A stretch of DNA of 64,000 bases from an uncultured Litoreibacter sp. (GCF_947501785.1 NZ_CANMXB010000001.1:1383048-1447047); one strand, 5' to 3'. Numbered from the stretch's first letter, positions 27,059 through 37,367 are shown. Numbers and translations: made by a program. Notes: generated by a model not told the origin, from the letters alone.

Positions 27059-28708
27059 TCAATGCACCCCGTCCAGCAAAGCCCTTGCCGCGTCGCGCGC
27101 TGCATCGGTCACGGTATCCCCTGACACCATCCGCGCGATTTCATCGACCCGCGCGTCAATGTCCAACGCCACAACGGTTGATAGCGTCACCTCATCATTC
27201 ACCGATTTCTGCACCCGCCAGTGATGCCCCCCCAACGCCGCGACTTGCGGCGAATGCGTCACCACCAAAACCTGCGACCCATCCGCAAGCGAGGCCAGCC
27301 GCCGCCCGACAGCGTCCGCCGTGGCTCCGCCCACGCCGCGATCAATCTCGTCAAAGATCATCGTCACGTCGCCTGTGGTTCCGGTCAGGCACACTTTCAA
27401 CGCCAGCAGGAATCGCGACAATTCACCGCCGGAGGCAATCTTGTTCAGCGGCCCTGCGGGGGTGCCGGGGTTCGTTGCCACAGTGAAGGCCACGTTGTCA
27501 TGCCCCTCCGGCCCGTAGGCTTCATCAGTGATTTCTGTTTTGAAAACGGCGCGTTCCATCTTCAACGGAGCCAATTCCGTCATCATCGCCGCGTCCAGCT
27601 TCAGGGCCGCCGCGACACGTATGTCGCGCAGCTTGTCGGCCTCAACGCCGTATGCGTCCTCGGCATCCGTCACGGCACGCTCCAACCCGTCAATCTCCGC
27701 CGCACCGCCATCCAGCGCGTCAAGACGCGCGCGGTAGGACGCGGTCAATTCCGTCAGCTCGTCTGGCAACACATCATGCTTGCGCGCCAACCCGCGGATC
27801 GCAAACAGCCGTTCTTCCACGCGCTCCAACTCAAACGGATCGAATGAGACTGCATCCAGTGCGCTCTCTACACCTTGATGCGCCTCCCCCAGCTCGGTCA
27901 AGGCCCGTTCCAACGCCGCCAAAGGCACTTCCAGATGCCCGTCTGCCTTGTCGGCAACACCGTCCAACCAGCGAATGGCGTCAGCCATCTGCCCTTCTGC
28001 CCCGGCCCCACCAAGCGCCTGTAAAGCTTTGGAAATATCGCCCTTGATCCGCTCACCTGCCTGCATGGTCCGGCGTTGTGTGTCCAACGCAGGCTCTTCA
28101 CTGGGCTGCGGGTCAAGCGCTTCCAGCTCCTCCACAGAATGGCGCAGGAAATCTTCCTCCGCGCTCATTCGGGCCAGGGCTTCCTCGGCCTCGCGCAACG
28201 CCTTGCGCGCCTTCGACATGGCGGACCAGGTCGCACGCACCGGCCTCAGATCGACCCCTGCAAACTGATCCAGCAACGCGCGGTGTTCCCGCGCGTTCAA
28301 AAGCCCGCGGTCGTCATGCTGCCCATGCAATTCCACCAAAACGTCTGACAGCGCCCGCAAAACCTCACCCGAGGCGCGGCGGTCATTCACCCAGGCCTGC
28401 TTGCGCCCATCGGGATAATTCACACGCCGCAGGATCAACTCATCAGCGGCGTCAAACCCCGCCTCTTCCAGAACCGCGTGGGCCGCATGGCCCGCAGGCA
28501 GATCAAACTCCGCCACGACCTCGCCCTTCTCGGCACCTGCGCGCACCAGCTCAGCACGACCACGCCAACCCAGCACAAAGCCCAAGGAATCCAGCAAGAT
28601 AGACTTACCTGCGCCGGTCTCACCGGTCAGCACATTCAGGCCAGGTTGAAACTCAAGCAGCAGCTGATCGATGATCAGCATGTCGCGAATGTCTAAAGAT
28701 CGAAGCAT
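27059..28708 (-). CDS. recN: DNA repair protein RecN
   Basis: A 549-residue SMC-like ATPase acting in double-strand break repair. The N terminus carries Walker A GETGAGKSILLDSLGFVLG; the C terminus has signature and Walker B regions in GGELSRFLLALKV and TMIFDEIDRGVGGATA, and HSPQVAALG follows. Coiled-coil arms rich in Leu, Ala and Glu lie between. This is the usual RecN length. It is at the promoter-distal end of the bamD-lpxC-ftsZ stretch, 36 bp after bamD, and may share its transcript. Confidence 0.96.
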   Translation of the reverse strand: MLRSLDIRDMLIIDQLLLEFQPGLNVLTGETGAGKSILLDSLGFVLGWRGRAELVRAGAEKGEVVAEFDLPAGHAAHAVLEEAGFDAADELILRRVNYPDGRKQAWVNDRRASGEVLRALSDVLVELHGQHDDRGLLNAREHRALLDQFAGVDLRPVRATWSAMSKARKALREAEEALARMSAEEDFLRHSVEELEALDPQPSEEPALDTQRRTMQAGERIKGDISKALQALGGAGAEGQMADAIRWLDGVADKADGHLEVPLAALERALTELGEAHQGVESALDAVSFDPFELERVEERLFAIRGLARKHDVLPDELTELTASYRARLDALDGGAAEIDGLERAVTDAEDAYGVEADKLRDIRVAAALKLDAAMMTELAPLKMERAVFKTEITDEAYGPEGHDNVAFTVATNPGTPAGPLNKIASGGELSRFLLALKVCLTGTTGDVTMIFDEIDRGVGGATADAVGRRLASLADGSQVLVVTHSPQVAALGGHHWRVQKSVNDEVTLSTVVALDIDARVDEIARMVSGDTVTDAARDAARALLDGVH

Positions 28709-28744
28709 GATGCGGCCCGTAGGGCGGGGTTCACCCCGCCTTCC

Positions 28745-29623
28745 TCACAGCCACTTGCCGCGGATAACCTGCCGGTAAATGTCGACCAACCAGCCGGTAC
28801 CGCGCGGCGCCGGTTTCAGCCCGCGCCCCGCCAGCAGGTCAAAGCTGTCCTGGTAGAAGTCGTTGGACTGGTAGTTGTAGCCCAAAATCGCTGCCGCCGT
28901 CTGCGCCTCGTCGGTCAGGCCCAGGGACAGGTAGCTTTCCACCAGCCGGTGCAGTGCTTCGGCAGTGTGGGATGTGGTTTGAAATTCTTCGACAACCACG
29001 CGGAAGCGATTGATCGCCGCCGGATAATGCCCGCGTTTCAGGTAGTAGCGCCCGATTTCCATTTCCTTCCCCGCAAGGTGGTCAAAAGCGAGGTCAAATT
29101 TCAGGATCGAAGAGCGCGCATATTCCGTATCTGGGTAACGCTCGATCACGGTGCGCAACGCTTGCAGCGCCTGGAAAGTCAGGCCCTGGTCACGCCCCAC
29201 CTGGTCGATCTGGTCGTAATAGCTGATCGCCAGCAGATATTGCGCGTAGGCCGCGTCCTCATCGGCGGGGTAGAAGTCCAGGAACCGCTGCGCGGAGGCG
29301 CGCGATTGTTCGTATTCGCGGTCGGAATGGTAGGCGAAGGCCGACATGATCAGCGCGCGTTTGGCCCATTCGGAATAAGGATAGAGCCGCTCCACCTCGC
29401 CAAAAAGCCGGACGGCTTCGTTTGGATCGCCACCTTCCAAAGCAGCTTCGCCGCGGCGGAAGATTTCTTCGGCAGGGAAACTTTCAAGCGGCGCTTCTTG
29501 CTTCGAGGCGAAGAACCCGCCCAGAAATCCACCCCGTTCACCGTCACGCGCGCCGCCGCATGCAGACAGGCTCGCCACAAGCGAGACCATGATCGCGGTT
29601 TTGATGACTGACCTGTTCGGCAT
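28745..29623 (-). CDS. bamD: outer-membrane assembly lipoprotein BamD
   Basis: A 292-residue lipoprotein of the BAM complex that folds outer-membrane beta-barrel proteins. The start at 29623 gives a signal peptide with lipobox SLSAC. TPR-like repeats follow: AEEIFRRGEAALEGGDPNEAVRLF, SAFAYHSDREYEQSRASAQRFL, DFYPADEDAAYAQYLLAISY. The longer in-frame N terminus has no signal-like property and was not used. It follows lpxC by 154 bp and precedes recN by 36 bp. Confidence 0.93.
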   Translation of the reverse strand: MPNRSVIKTAIMVSLVASLSACGGARDGERGGFLGGFFASKQEAPLESFPAEEIFRRGEAALEGGDPNEAVRLFGEVERLYPYSEWAKRALIMSAFAYHSDREYEQSRASAQRFLDFYPADEDAAYAQYLLAISYYDQIDQVGRDQGLTFQALQALRTVIERYPDTEYARSSILKFDLAFDHLAGKEMEIGRYYLKRGHYPAAINRFRVVVEEFQTTSHTAEALHRLVESYLSLGLTDEAQTAAAILGYNYQSNDFYQDSFDLLAGRGLKPAPRGTGWLVDIYRQVIRGKWL

Positions 29624-29777
29624 ATTAGAAGACCGCCAACCCTGCACTGTTACCGCCCCCGTTTTGCGGGGTTGCGGCGCTTTCGACAAGCTCTAGCACA
29701 TGTATTGGGCATGCAAAACGTCTTTGGTGCGGTTTTTGCAAAGTAAAAACACCCCGCCGGTCAAACCGCCGTCAGCT

Positions 29778-30710
29778 TTAGGAAACCAAGGCCAGGTCGG
29801 CGCGTTTCACACCCACACCGGGAAGGCGGCTTAGCTGAGCCGGGGTGCATGGCACCAAACGATAGGAACCGGGTGTCGCAAAAAGCTTGTGCAGCAACTT
29901 GTTGGTCAACGCGTGCCCGGCGCGGACACCCGTGTAGCGACCCAGAATTGGCGCCCCGGCCAGTGACAAATCACCCAACGCGTCCAGCATCTTGTGGCGC
30001 ACCGCTTCATCCGCGTGGCGCAGGCCACCTGGGCTCAGCACGTCGTCGCCGTCAACAACAACGGCGTTCTCATAGGTGCCGCCAAGGGCCAGCCCATTTG
30101 CATGCATCGTGTCGATGTCGGATTTGCGGCAGAAGGTGCGGCTGTCCGACAGCTCCCGCACGAAAGTGCCGTTGGCCATGTTCAGTGTCTTCGACTGCGC
30201 TCCAATGGCGGCGTCGTCAAACTCGATACGGAAGTCGATTTCCAGTGATCGAGCGGGCGACAGGGTCGCAACCGCGCCGTCCTGCTCGACCGTGACAGGG
30301 TCCAAAATCTCGATCGCGTACATCGCCGCGTCCTGTGCCTTCACGCCAGCCTCGACAAAGGCGCGCACAAAGTCGCCCGACGCGCCGTCCATGATAGGCA
30401 CTTCCGGTCCGTCCAGCTCGATCAGTGCGTTGCGCACGCCGCACCCCGCAAGCGCCGCGGTGATATGCTCGATCGTTTGCACTTCTACGCCGTCGGCATT
30501 CACGATGCGGGTGCAAAGCGGCTTCATCTCGACGGCGTCGTAGCTGGCTGGCACATGCGGGTCGCGACCAGAGCCGTCCTCTGCCACGTCCACGCGCTTG
30601 AACCAGACGCCGTGGCCGATACCAGCCGGGCGCACAGTCATCTTTGTCGCGACGCCGGAATGCAATCCGACACCGTGAAAGGTGACATCAGAGATCAGAG
30701 TTGCTTGCAC
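29778..30710 (-). CDS. lpxC: UDP-3-O-acyl-N-acetylglucosamine deacetylase LpxC
   Basis: A 310-residue zinc amidase, the committed step of lipid A synthesis. Zinc and catalytic motifs are QTIEHITAAL (His ligand), RHKMLDALGD (His and Asp ligands) and AGHALTNKLL (the catalytic-region His). Start is GTG at 30710 with a perfect AGGAGG about 7 bases upstream. Lipid A synthesis downstream of the dcw cluster is the common proteobacterial order ftsZ-lpxC. It begins about 240 bp after ftsZ, with an intrinsic terminator in between, so it likely has its own promoter. Confidence 0.97.
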   Translation of the reverse strand: MQATLISDVTFHGVGLHSGVATKMTVRPAGIGHGVWFKRVDVAEDGSGRDPHVPASYDAVEMKPLCTRIVNADGVEVQTIEHITAALAGCGVRNALIELDGPEVPIMDGASGDFVRAFVEAGVKAQDAAMYAIEILDPVTVEQDGAVATLSPARSLEIDFRIEFDDAAIGAQSKTLNMANGTFVRELSDSRTFCRKSDIDTMHANGLALGGTYENAVVVDGDDVLSPGGLRHADEAVRHKMLDALGDLSLAGAPILGRYTGVRAGHALTNKLLHKLFATPGSYRLVPCTPAQLSRLPGVGVKRADLALVS

Positions 30711-30895
30711 CGTAGAGCCTCCTAAGAAGCGGCAGATTTCTAGTTGTACTTAACGTCCCAAGAACCCCCCAGTTCCTGATGCCTGAAAAATAGGGTTTGG
30801 GTCCCAAGGTCTCAACTCACTCTTTGTGACCGTCTGCAACATATCTGTCGTATTGTAACAAAAAGATTTTGCAGGCGCAGCAAGCCTCTGTTTTC

Positions 30896-30926
30896 AAAAG
30901 AAAAAGGCCGGGCATTGCCCGGCCTT
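30896..30926 (-). terminator. intrinsic terminator after ftsZ
   Basis: On the minus strand a 10-bp stem (30904-30913 paired with 30917-30926, 3-base loop) is followed by a T-rich run (complement of the A tract at 30896-30905). It lies 26 bp beyond the ftsZ stop and separates ftsZ from lpxC. Confidence 0.85.
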
Positions 30927-30951
30927 AGACGTTACGTCACAGTATGGTTTG

Positions 30952-32544
30952 TCAGTTGGCCTGGCGCCGCAGGAAGGCCGGAATCTCGATCTTTTCCTGC
31001 TCTGGGTCCACTTCAGCTGATGGCTCCAACGTGCTGGGCTGCGGCTGTTGACGGACCGCCTGTTGGCCCTCTTCCCCTGCCCCGCCGGTCATGCGACCAA
31101 TCAGGGAGTTGATGCCGAAGCGTGGTTTATCCGCAGCTGACGGTGCAGCCGGTTCCGCACGCATAGGTTCCGCGGTGGGTGATTTGCCGACCGCGGCGCG
31201 TAGCCGGTCCATAGCTTCAGGAGTTGGTGTTCCGGCGACAGGCGGCGCTTGCGGCGTTGGTGCGGCATATGCCGCTGGCGCTTCCGCGGCTTGTGTCGGG
31301 GCTGGCTCAGGAGCGGGCTGGTAAACCGGAGCTGGCAGACCATCTTCCATCTGCGGCTCTGGCGCTGCGGCAGCCGCGAATACAGGGGCCTCGGCCGCAG
31401 GCGCAGCGGGTGCCGTTTCAGCAACGCCTTCGAACAGCGACGGTTCGGTCACAGCGGGCGTCTCGATTGGTGTCATCTCGACCGCGACAGAAGCCGGCGC
31501 GCCGGTCTCGCCGGGGCGATCTTGTGTTAGAGGCGCGGCCAGTGAACGGCGCGGCACGGGCTGCGCCAGCAATTCTTCTGATGCCTCGATGCCGGTGGCC
31601 ACTACGGAGACCCGCATCTGACCGTCCATCGACGTATCCAAAGTGGAGCCCACGATGATGTTGGCATCCGGGTCGACTTCTTCACGAATGCGGTTGGCCG
31701 CCTCGTCCAGTTCGAACAGGGTCAGGTCGTGGCTGCCGGTGATGTTGATCAGCACGCCCTTCGCGCCGCGCAGCGAAATCTCGTCCAGTAGTGGGTTGGC
31801 AATCGCCTTCTCAGCCGCTTGGATTGCGCGATCTTCGCCGTCTGCCTCGCCGGTGCCCATCATGGCTTTGCCCATCTCGTCCATCACGGCGCGAACATCC
31901 GCAAAGTCGAGGTTGATCAGGCCCGGGCGCACCATCAGGTCGGTGACGCCTTTGACACCTTGGTAGAGCACGTCGTCAGCCATCGAAAACGCCTCGGTAA
32001 AGGTGGTTTTCTCGTTGGCAAGACGGAAAAGGTTCTGGTTTGGAATGATGATCAGCGTGTCGACAACTTTTTGAAGCGCTTCAATGCCTTCATCGGCTTG
32101 CTTCATGCGCTTGCCGCCCTCAAACTGGAACGGCTTGGTGACAACACCCACGGTCAGAACACCCAGCTCCCGCGCGGCTTGCGCGATGATTGGGGCAGCG
32201 CCTGTGCCAGTCCCGCCACCCATGCCGGCGGTGATGAAGCACATATGCGCGCCGGCCAGATGGTCGACGATTTCTTCGATGGTCTCTTCAGCGGCGGCGG
32301 AGCCAACTGACGGACGTGCGCCCGCGCCCAGACCTTCAGTGGCCTTGACACCCATCTGAATTTTTGCGGCTGCCTTGGAATGCTGCAGCGCCTGCGCATC
32401 CGTGTTGGCAGTGACAAACTCGACGCCGTCGAGTTCCTTTTCGATCATGTTATTGACCGCGTTGCCGCCTGCGCCACCCACACCGAAGACGGTGATGCGT
32501 GGTTTCAATTCTGGTTGCTCGGGAATCCGAAGATTTAGTGCCAT
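30952..32544 (-). CDS. ftsZ: cell division protein FtsZ with long variable linker
   Basis: A 530-residue tubulin-like GTPase that forms the Z ring. N-terminal nucleotide contacts are in [17 protein letters not shown]; the tubulin signature [13 protein letters not shown] and the synergy region are present. After the globular domain (to about 320) comes a long Pro/Ala/Glu-rich linker of about 190 residues, typical of alphaproteobacteria and possibly a site for partner proteins. The C-terminal conserved peptide is [15 protein letters not shown] at 32544 gives the family N terminus [10 protein letters not shown]; an upstream methionine reading is not supported. It is transcribed after ftsA across a 358-bp gap. 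Confidence 0.97.
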   Translation of the reverse strand: MALNLRIPEQPELKPRITVFGVGGAGGNAVNNMIEKELDGVEFVTANTDAQALQHSKAAAKIQMGVKATEGLGAGARPSVGSAAAEETIEEIVDHLAGAHMCFITAGMGGGTGTGAAPIIAQAARELGVLTVGVVTKPFQFEGGKRMKQADEGIEALQKVVDTLIIIPNQNLFRLANEKTTFTEAFSMADDVLYQGVKGVTDLMVRPGLINLDFADVRAVMDEMGKAMMGTGEADGEDRAIQAAEKAIANPLLDEISLRGAKGVLINITGSHDLTLFELDEAANRIREEVDPDANIIVGSTLDTSMDGQMRVSVVATGIEASEELLAQPVPRRSLAAPLTQDRPGETGAPASVAVEMTPIETPAVTEPSLFEGVAETAPAAPAAEAPVFAAAAAPEPQMEDGLPAPVYQPAPEPAPTQAAEAPAAYAAPTPQAPPVAGTPTPEAMDRLRAAVGKSPTAEPMRAEPAAPSAADKPRFGINSLIGRMTGGAGEEGQQAVRQQPQPSTLEPSAEVDPEQEKIEIPAFLRRQAN

Positions 32545-32902
32545 GGGTTGTCCGCCTGTCTGTACGTGTACCGGGTATAAATGAGCCATTCGGCCCTTAT
32601 TATTTTGCCTCTTAACGCAAAACTGTATCTCGAGTCTGCGGCCGCGTCACGCGAAAAAGGCATTTTTGCCACAAAATCTGGGGAAAACTTTAGGAATTTC
32701 GGCGGTATCTTGCCAAACACGGCAAATCTCGCCTCGAAAACCTTCTCAACCACAACACTTAGGCAAAAATTTCCAGCCCGGGCCGACTGAGCGTCGCACC
32801 GATTCTCTGTTCTCCCCCATGGACGGGGCAGCGTCTGGGCAAACATGGATGTTGTTTACCGCTTTATCTCAAAGGCTTACGAGCAATTCGACATATGCCA
32901 GA
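32545..32902 (-). promoter_or_regulatory. 358-bp ftsA-ftsZ intergenic region
   Basis: No gene seen. It contains the likely ftsZ promoter on the minus strand. Repeated TTTTGCC/GGCAAA hexamers occur at 32603, 32663, 32710, 32721 and 32762, including two inverted pairs (GGCA-TTTT-TGCC at 32659-32670 and TTGCC-N6-GGCAA at 32710-32725). One GANTC site (GATTC, 32806) is seen. No convincing -35/-10 pair was found. Confidence 0.45.
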
Positions 32903-34237
32903 TCACCAATTGTCCTTAAACCACTTCATCGCCCGCTTCAGCGACCGCGCCGGATAGCTGTCGACCGGCACATCAAAGTCCCACCATTCGTCCTGAGGAT
33001 GCGCCGCAAACAGGCAGGTCCCCACCGCCGCGGCGAAAGAAGGCCCGGTCACCGACTGCGGCAAGCCCTGCACCCGCAAAGGCCTTCCAAGCCGGACCTG
33101 TTGTCCTAAAATCTTCGTGGCCAGCCCATCCAGCCCCGGCAGTTGCGAGGCCCCACCGGTCAACACGATCCGCTGGCTCGGAAGGTGCTCGAACCCGGCC
33201 GCATCCAGCCGGGAGCGCACCTCCTCCAAGATCTCTTCCATCCGTGGCCGCATCACGCCAATCACCTCGGCGCGGCTGACGGTACGCCTGTCATGCTCCC
33301 AGTCACCGGTGTCAGACGACAGATCAATCATCTCCCGATCATCCATACCCGTGGCCACCACGCCGCCGTAAAACGTCTTGATCCGCTCCGCCGTTGGCAT
33401 CGGCACCTGCAACCCCTGACTGATGTCCGAGGTCACGTGATCCCCGCCCATCCGCACGGTGTCGGCATAAATCATGTGCTTCTTGATAAAGATGGAAATC
33501 CCCGTGGACCCGCCGCCCAGATCAATACAAGCCGCGCCGAGCTCTTGCTCGTCTTCCACCAGCGACGAGATACCGGCGGCATAGGACGACGACGCAATCC
33601 CCGCGACATCCAGATCGCAGCGCTTGATGCAGTAAAGAAGGTTCTCAATCGGCGAGCGGTCCACCGTCAGCATATGCAAATCCGTCGACAGCGAATTGCC
33701 CGCCTGCCCGCGCGGGTCACCAAGGCCAGACCGGTGGTCCACCGCAAAGTTTACCGGCTGCGCGTGCAACACCTCGCGGTCCTGGCCATATTCCGGCAAG
33801 TCACAGCTCGATAGCACCCGCGCCACGCAATTGTCGGTCACCTGCCCGTCATGCAACTCCACCGTCCCCGCCAGCCCGTAAGACCGTGGCTTCGCGCCAG
33901 CGAAACACGCAATCACATGGTCCACCCGCACATTCGCCATCTTCTGCGCGGCCTGAACGGCGGTCCGAATGGCCCGCTCCGTCTCGTGCATGGTTTCAAT
34001 TTCGCCAAAGCGCACGCCCCGCGACCGGGTCGTCGCGGCCCCGATCACCCGAAATGCCGACTGCCCGGCCATCGTGCCGATGCCGTCGCTGTCCTTGAAC
34101 CGCTCCGGCCCGTCGAAGCGCAGCACAAAACACGCGATCTTGGCAGAGCCCACATCCAGCACCGCAATCACCCCACGTTGGATCGCCGCCTGCCTGCGGT
34201 TCCGCATTGCTCGCTGGGTTTGGTAAAGATCGGTCAT
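32903..34237 (-). CDS. ftsA: cell division protein FtsA
   Basis: A 444-residue actin-fold ATPase that tethers FtsZ to the membrane. Actin motifs: IAVLDVGSAKIACFVL (phosphate 1), AACIDLGGGSTGISIF (phosphate 2) and RIVLTGGASQLPGLDG (adenosine). The C terminus AMKWFKDNW is the amphipathic membrane-binding helix. Its start overlaps the ftsQ stop by 4 bases. It precedes ftsZ by 358 bp. Confidence 0.97.
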   Translation of the reverse strand: MTDLYQTQRAMRNRRQAAIQRGVIAVLDVGSAKIACFVLRFDGPERFKDSDGIGTMAGQSAFRVIGAATTRSRGVRFGEIETMHETERAIRTAVQAAQKMANVRVDHVIACFAGAKPRSYGLAGTVELHDGQVTDNCVARVLSSCDLPEYGQDREVLHAQPVNFAVDHRSGLGDPRGQAGNSLSTDLHMLTVDRSPIENLLYCIKRCDLDVAGIASSSYAAGISSLVEDEQELGAACIDLGGGSTGISIFIKKHMIYADTVRMGGDHVTSDISQGLQVPMPTAERIKTFYGGVVATGMDDREMIDLSSDTGDWEHDRRTVSRAEVIGVMRPRMEEILEEVRSRLDAAGFEHLPSQRIVLTGGASQLPGLDGLATKILGQQVRLGRPLRVQGLPQSVTGPSFAAAVGTCLFAAHPQDEWWDFDVPVDSYPARSLKRAMKWFKDNW

Positions 34238-35127
34238 TCTGTGGTCCCTTTGATCTCAATGCTCTTCAGCGCGCGCAATTCGTCCAACGCGCCTTCTGTC
34301 AGTCGTAAAATCGGCCGTTGCCCATTGCGCACGTCGACCCGCGCAATGTCTCGCGCCAGCAAATCCTGTGCTTCATTCAGTGCAATCACGCGGTCCAAGG
34401 CCGGTCCCGCCCCGTTTTGGGGCAGCATGATCCGCTGCCCGCGGTCCATCACGACATCCCAACGCAGCTCGCTCATCCGCACCAGACCCACGACGCGGCT
34501 TTTCAGCGGGGCCGCTGTTTCAATCAAGGCCAGGGCTTCAGGTACCGAGACGTTTGCGCCCTCGCCAGCAATCAGCGGCAAGTCCGAGCGCTCTAACCGA
34601 GACCCGATGGCTGCGACCCGGTGGCCGCCCTCGTCCAAGAGTTCCAACCCGTCCGGCCCGCGCCAGATCACGGCAGGCACGCGTTCCACCACATTTACTG
34701 CCAGCAACCCGCCAGAGCGCACGCGCACGTCGACGCGCTTGACAGCATCAAGGCTCTCGACCTGCTTGCGCATCGCTTCGAGGTCCAGATCAAAGGAGGA
34801 GATCGGCAGGCTCACCGGCATCACTTCGCGGATATGGCCCGCCAAGGTGTCGGATGCGCCGTCGATAGCCATGACCTTGACCATGAATTCGGGGCGTTCT
34901 TCTATCGATGCCCGCGCCTCGGCCACCCATTCCACAATCGCCTGCTGGCGCGCCTCGTTGCCGAAATACCAAACGCCTGATGCGATCACCAAAGCCAAGG
35001 GCGCGCCCACGCGCACGGCACGGCGGAAATTTGGGGTCAGCCACAGCCGCTCCATCCGGTAGGCCCAGCGGCTGGGTGCGGGGTCGCGCTTCAGGCTGAT
35101 CTTCTTCTGCCCTCTCAACGATCGCAT
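34234..35127 (-). CDS. ftsQ: cell division protein FtsQ
   Basis: A 297-residue bitopic divisome protein. A basic cytoplasmic tail (RSLRGQKKISLKRDP) precedes one transmembrane helix (about 40-58, RVGAPLALVIASGVWYFG). A POTRA domain and the FtsQ core follow (IDGASDTLAGHIREVMPV, VKRVDVRVRSGGLLAVNVVERVPAVIW). ATG 35127 is chosen because the tail and helix fit; upstream in-frame codons overlap ddl. It overlaps ddl by 13 bases and ftsA by 4. Confidence 0.93.
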   Translation of the reverse strand: MRSLRGQKKISLKRDPAPSRWAYRMERLWLTPNFRRAVRVGAPLALVIASGVWYFGNEARQQAIVEWVAEARASIEERPEFMVKVMAIDGASDTLAGHIREVMPVSLPISSFDLDLEAMRKQVESLDAVKRVDVRVRSGGLLAVNVVERVPAVIWRGPDGLELLDEGGHRVAAIGSRLERSDLPLIAGEGANVSVPEALALIETAAPLKSRVVGLVRMSELRWDVVMDRGQRIMLPQNGAGPALDRVIALNEAQDLLARDIARVDVRNGQRPILRLTEGALDELRALKSIEIKGTTE

Positions 35128-36029
35128 GAGGCGTCCTCCACGATCCAGGAGCACAATTCGCCCATGCTCATGCCAACCTTGCCCGCCTGCTCCGGCGTCA
35201 GCGAGGTCCGGGTCATGCCCGGCTGCGTGTTCGTTTCCAGCAGAACGAGGCCGGCTTGGGCCTTGGCCTCGTCCCACCGGAAGTCGGTGCGCGACACACC
35301 GCGGCATCCCAGCGCGCGGTGCGCCGTCAGCGCATAGTCAAAACACAATTCGCGAATGTCGGATGGGATATCCGCAGGCACCTCGTGCCGCGATCCGCCA
35401 TCAGCGTATTTCGCCTCATAATCGTACCACCCGTCGGTGATGATGTCGGTCACCTCCAAGGCGCGGTCGCCCAGCACGGTGGTGGTCAGTTCGCGCCCCG
35501 GCGCAAAGGCCTCGACCATGACGGTCTCCGGCATGTCGTCGGACAATTTGGGCGGGCTGTTCGCCCCCTCGGCCACCAGATAAACCCCGACCGAGGACCC
35601 TTCGTTATAGGGCTTCACCACGTAAGGCGCGGCCATCACATGGCGCGCCATCACATCCGCTTTCGACGCCAGTACACTGTCACACACCGGTAGGCCGTGC
35701 GCGCGGTAGACGTCCTTGGTGCGTTCCTTATCCATCGCCAGTGACGAGGCCAGCACGCCCGAATGTGTATAGGGGATCTTCATCCACTCCAGCATGCCTT
35801 GCACGCAGCCATCTTCGCCCCAGCGACCATGCAGCGCGTTGAAGACGCAATCGGGGGAAATACCGCTCAGGCGCGCGGCAAGATCCGGACCCGCGTCCAG
35901 CTCAATCACCTCATACCCTTCGTCCCGCAATGCAGCGGCGCATTCACGCCCAGTGGACAACGATACCTCGCGCTCAGCCGAGGGGCCGCCCATCAAAACC
36001 ACTACTTTGCGGAATGCCCTGCTCGACAT
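35115..36029 (-). CDS. ddl: D-alanine--D-alanine ligase
   Basis: A 304-residue ATP-grasp enzyme producing D-Ala-D-Ala for the muropeptide. Motifs: GGPSAEREVSLSTGRECA (N-terminal substrate Glu), YVVKPYNEGSSVGVYLV (Lys and loop over ATP) and LLETNTQPGMTRTS (Mg-binding Glu/Asn, C-terminal). It lies between murB and ftsQ, the standard dcw order. Confidence 0.96.
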   Translation of the reverse strand: MSSRAFRKVVVLMGGPSAEREVSLSTGRECAAALRDEGYEVIELDAGPDLAARLSGISPDCVFNALHGRWGEDGCVQGMLEWMKIPYTHSGVLASSLAMDKERTKDVYRAHGLPVCDSVLASKADVMARHVMAAPYVVKPYNEGSSVGVYLVAEGANSPPKLSDDMPETVMVEAFAPGRELTTTVLGDRALEVTDIITDGWYDYEAKYADGGSRHEVPADIPSDIRELCFDYALTAHRALGCRGVSRTDFRWDEAKAQAGLVLLETNTQPGMTRTSLTPEQAGKVGMSMGELCSWIVEDASCDR

Positions 36030-36114
36030 ATCCGCCTCATTTTACCGCCGCTCTCTTAGTGAGAGCTTATTTTGTATGTGCGACCTTGCTGACCGCTACA
36101 TGTTGTGAGCCCCC

Positions 36115-37035
36115 TCAGCCAGTACGTGTACCGACCCGAAGCACCTCCCATTGTAACTCTATTCCACTGTTCTCGAAAACCTTTTTCCGCACCAGTTCGC
36201 CCAAATCTTCCAAATCCGCCGCCGTGGCGTCGCCGGTGTTGATCAGAAAGTTGGGGTGTTTCTCGCTCATCTGCGCCCCGCCCAGCCGCGCGCCCCGCAG
36301 TCCCGCGTCGTCAATCACCTTCCACGCTTTCAGATCATGCGTGTCATCGGCCTTGCCCGTGGAGGAATACCCGACCGGATTGCGAAACGTGCTGCCCGCC
36401 GTGCGGTCCTTGGTGGGCTGTGTCGCGTCGCGCTTGGCCAGTTGGTCTTCCATCCGGGCATGCAGCTCCGCCGGATCACCACTCGGCGCCTCCATCACCA
36501 CCTCGACCAGCACCGCGCCGTCCGGCAGGTCCGACTGCCGGTAGGCGAAAGAGACATCGTCGCGCCCCAACACAACCACCTCGCCCGAACGCAGCACCGC
36601 CGTGGCCTGCACAAACACATCTGCCATGTAGCTGCCGTAACACCCGGCATTCATCGCTACCGCGCCGCCAATCGCGCCCGGGATAGTTCTCAGGAAGGTC
36701 AAATCCAACGCCGCATCGGCCGCCTTCCGGGCGCAATGCGCGTCCAATAGAGCAGGCCCCACGGTCACGCGATTGCCGTCGACTGAGAACCCATTGAACC
36801 CACGCCCCAGCCGGATCACCACGGCCTCAACCCCGCCGTCGCGCACGATCAGGTTGGACCCCACGCCCATCGGGAACACGTCGCCGTCATAACTCTTTAG
36901 AAAATCCGACAGGTCATCCCGGTCCGCTGGCTGAAACAAGGCCGTCGCAGGCCCGCCCACGCGCAACCATGTCAAATCCGCCAAACCCCGATCCGGCGTT
37001 ATCGTGCCACGCACTTCGGGGAACCTATCACTCAT
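36115..37035 (-). CDS. murB: UDP-N-acetylenolpyruvoylglucosamine reductase MurB
   Basis: A 306-residue FAD enzyme that reduces UDP-GlcNAc-enolpyruvate to UDP-MurNAc. Key signatures: [19 protein letters not shown] (FAD N-domain), [21 protein letters not shown], and TAGSTFRNP (the catalytic Ser that protonates the enolpyruvate). No Tyr-loop insertion, so it is the shorter type II-like form. ATG 37035 is preferred to GTG 37038. Confidence 0.96.
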   Translation of the reverse strand: MSDRFPEVRGTITPDRGLADLTWLRVGGPATALFQPADRDDLSDFLKSYDGDVFPMGVGSNLIVRDGGVEAVVIRLGRGFNGFSVDGNRVTVGPALLDAHCARKAADAALDLTFLRTIPGAIGGAVAMNAGCYGSYMADVFVQATAVLRSGEVVVLGRDDVSFAYRQSDLPDGAVLVEVVMEAPSGDPAELHARMEDQLAKRDATQPTKDRTAGSTFRNPVGYSSTGKADDTHDLKAWKVIDDAGLRGARLGGAQMSEKHPNFLINTGDATAADLEDLGELVRKKVFENSGIELQWEVLRVGTRTG

Positions 37036-37094
37036 CACCGCACCCAGAACTTTCCATGTTCAAAAATATCCGCCCCGCAGGGTCGTATCGCAAC

Positions 37095-37367
37095 CTACTC
37101 CGCTGGAGGGACGGGGTTGCCCATCCCCAACCTGCGCCGCACCCAGCGACCCAAGTAGCGCACCGGCCAGCGCAGGATCGACACCCCAGCAGCCATGGCG
37201 ATAAGTCCAATCCATGGCCCGTTCTCCCACGTCACCCAGCCCAGCAGCGGAATGCCTAAAGCGATCATGCCATAAGCAAACCGCCAATGGTGGTCGCGCG
37301 ACGGGAACATCGCCACGACATTGGCCGAGATCAGCCAGAGGAAGGCGCACAGCAAAGACCAGCTCAT
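37095..37367 (-). CDS. DUF2484 membrane protein, copy B
   Basis: A 90-residue integral membrane protein with three hydrophobic segments (residues 1-20, 29-45, 50-66), WENGPW between the second and third, and a basic C terminus (RWVRRRLGMG). It matches the DUF2484 family that sits between murC and murB in Rhodobacteraceae. The start overlaps the upstream paralogue's stop by 4 bases (ATGA). A link to cell envelope synthesis is inferred from position. Confidence 0.8.
   Translation of the reverse strand: MSWSLLCAFLWLISANVVAMFPSRDHHWRFAYGMIALGIPLLGWVTWENGPWIGLIAMAAGVSILRWPVRYLGRWVRRRLGMGNPVPPAE

Noticed and set aside
30711-30951. Possible further gene between lpxC and ftsZ
   Set aside because: Only the ftsZ terminator and promoter-like AT-rich sequence are present; no frame with a start and ribosome binding site.
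32600-32625. CtrA box (TTAA-N7-TTAA) upstream of ftsZ
   Set aside because: Only a TTAA half-site followed by AATA at the right spacing; not a convincing match.
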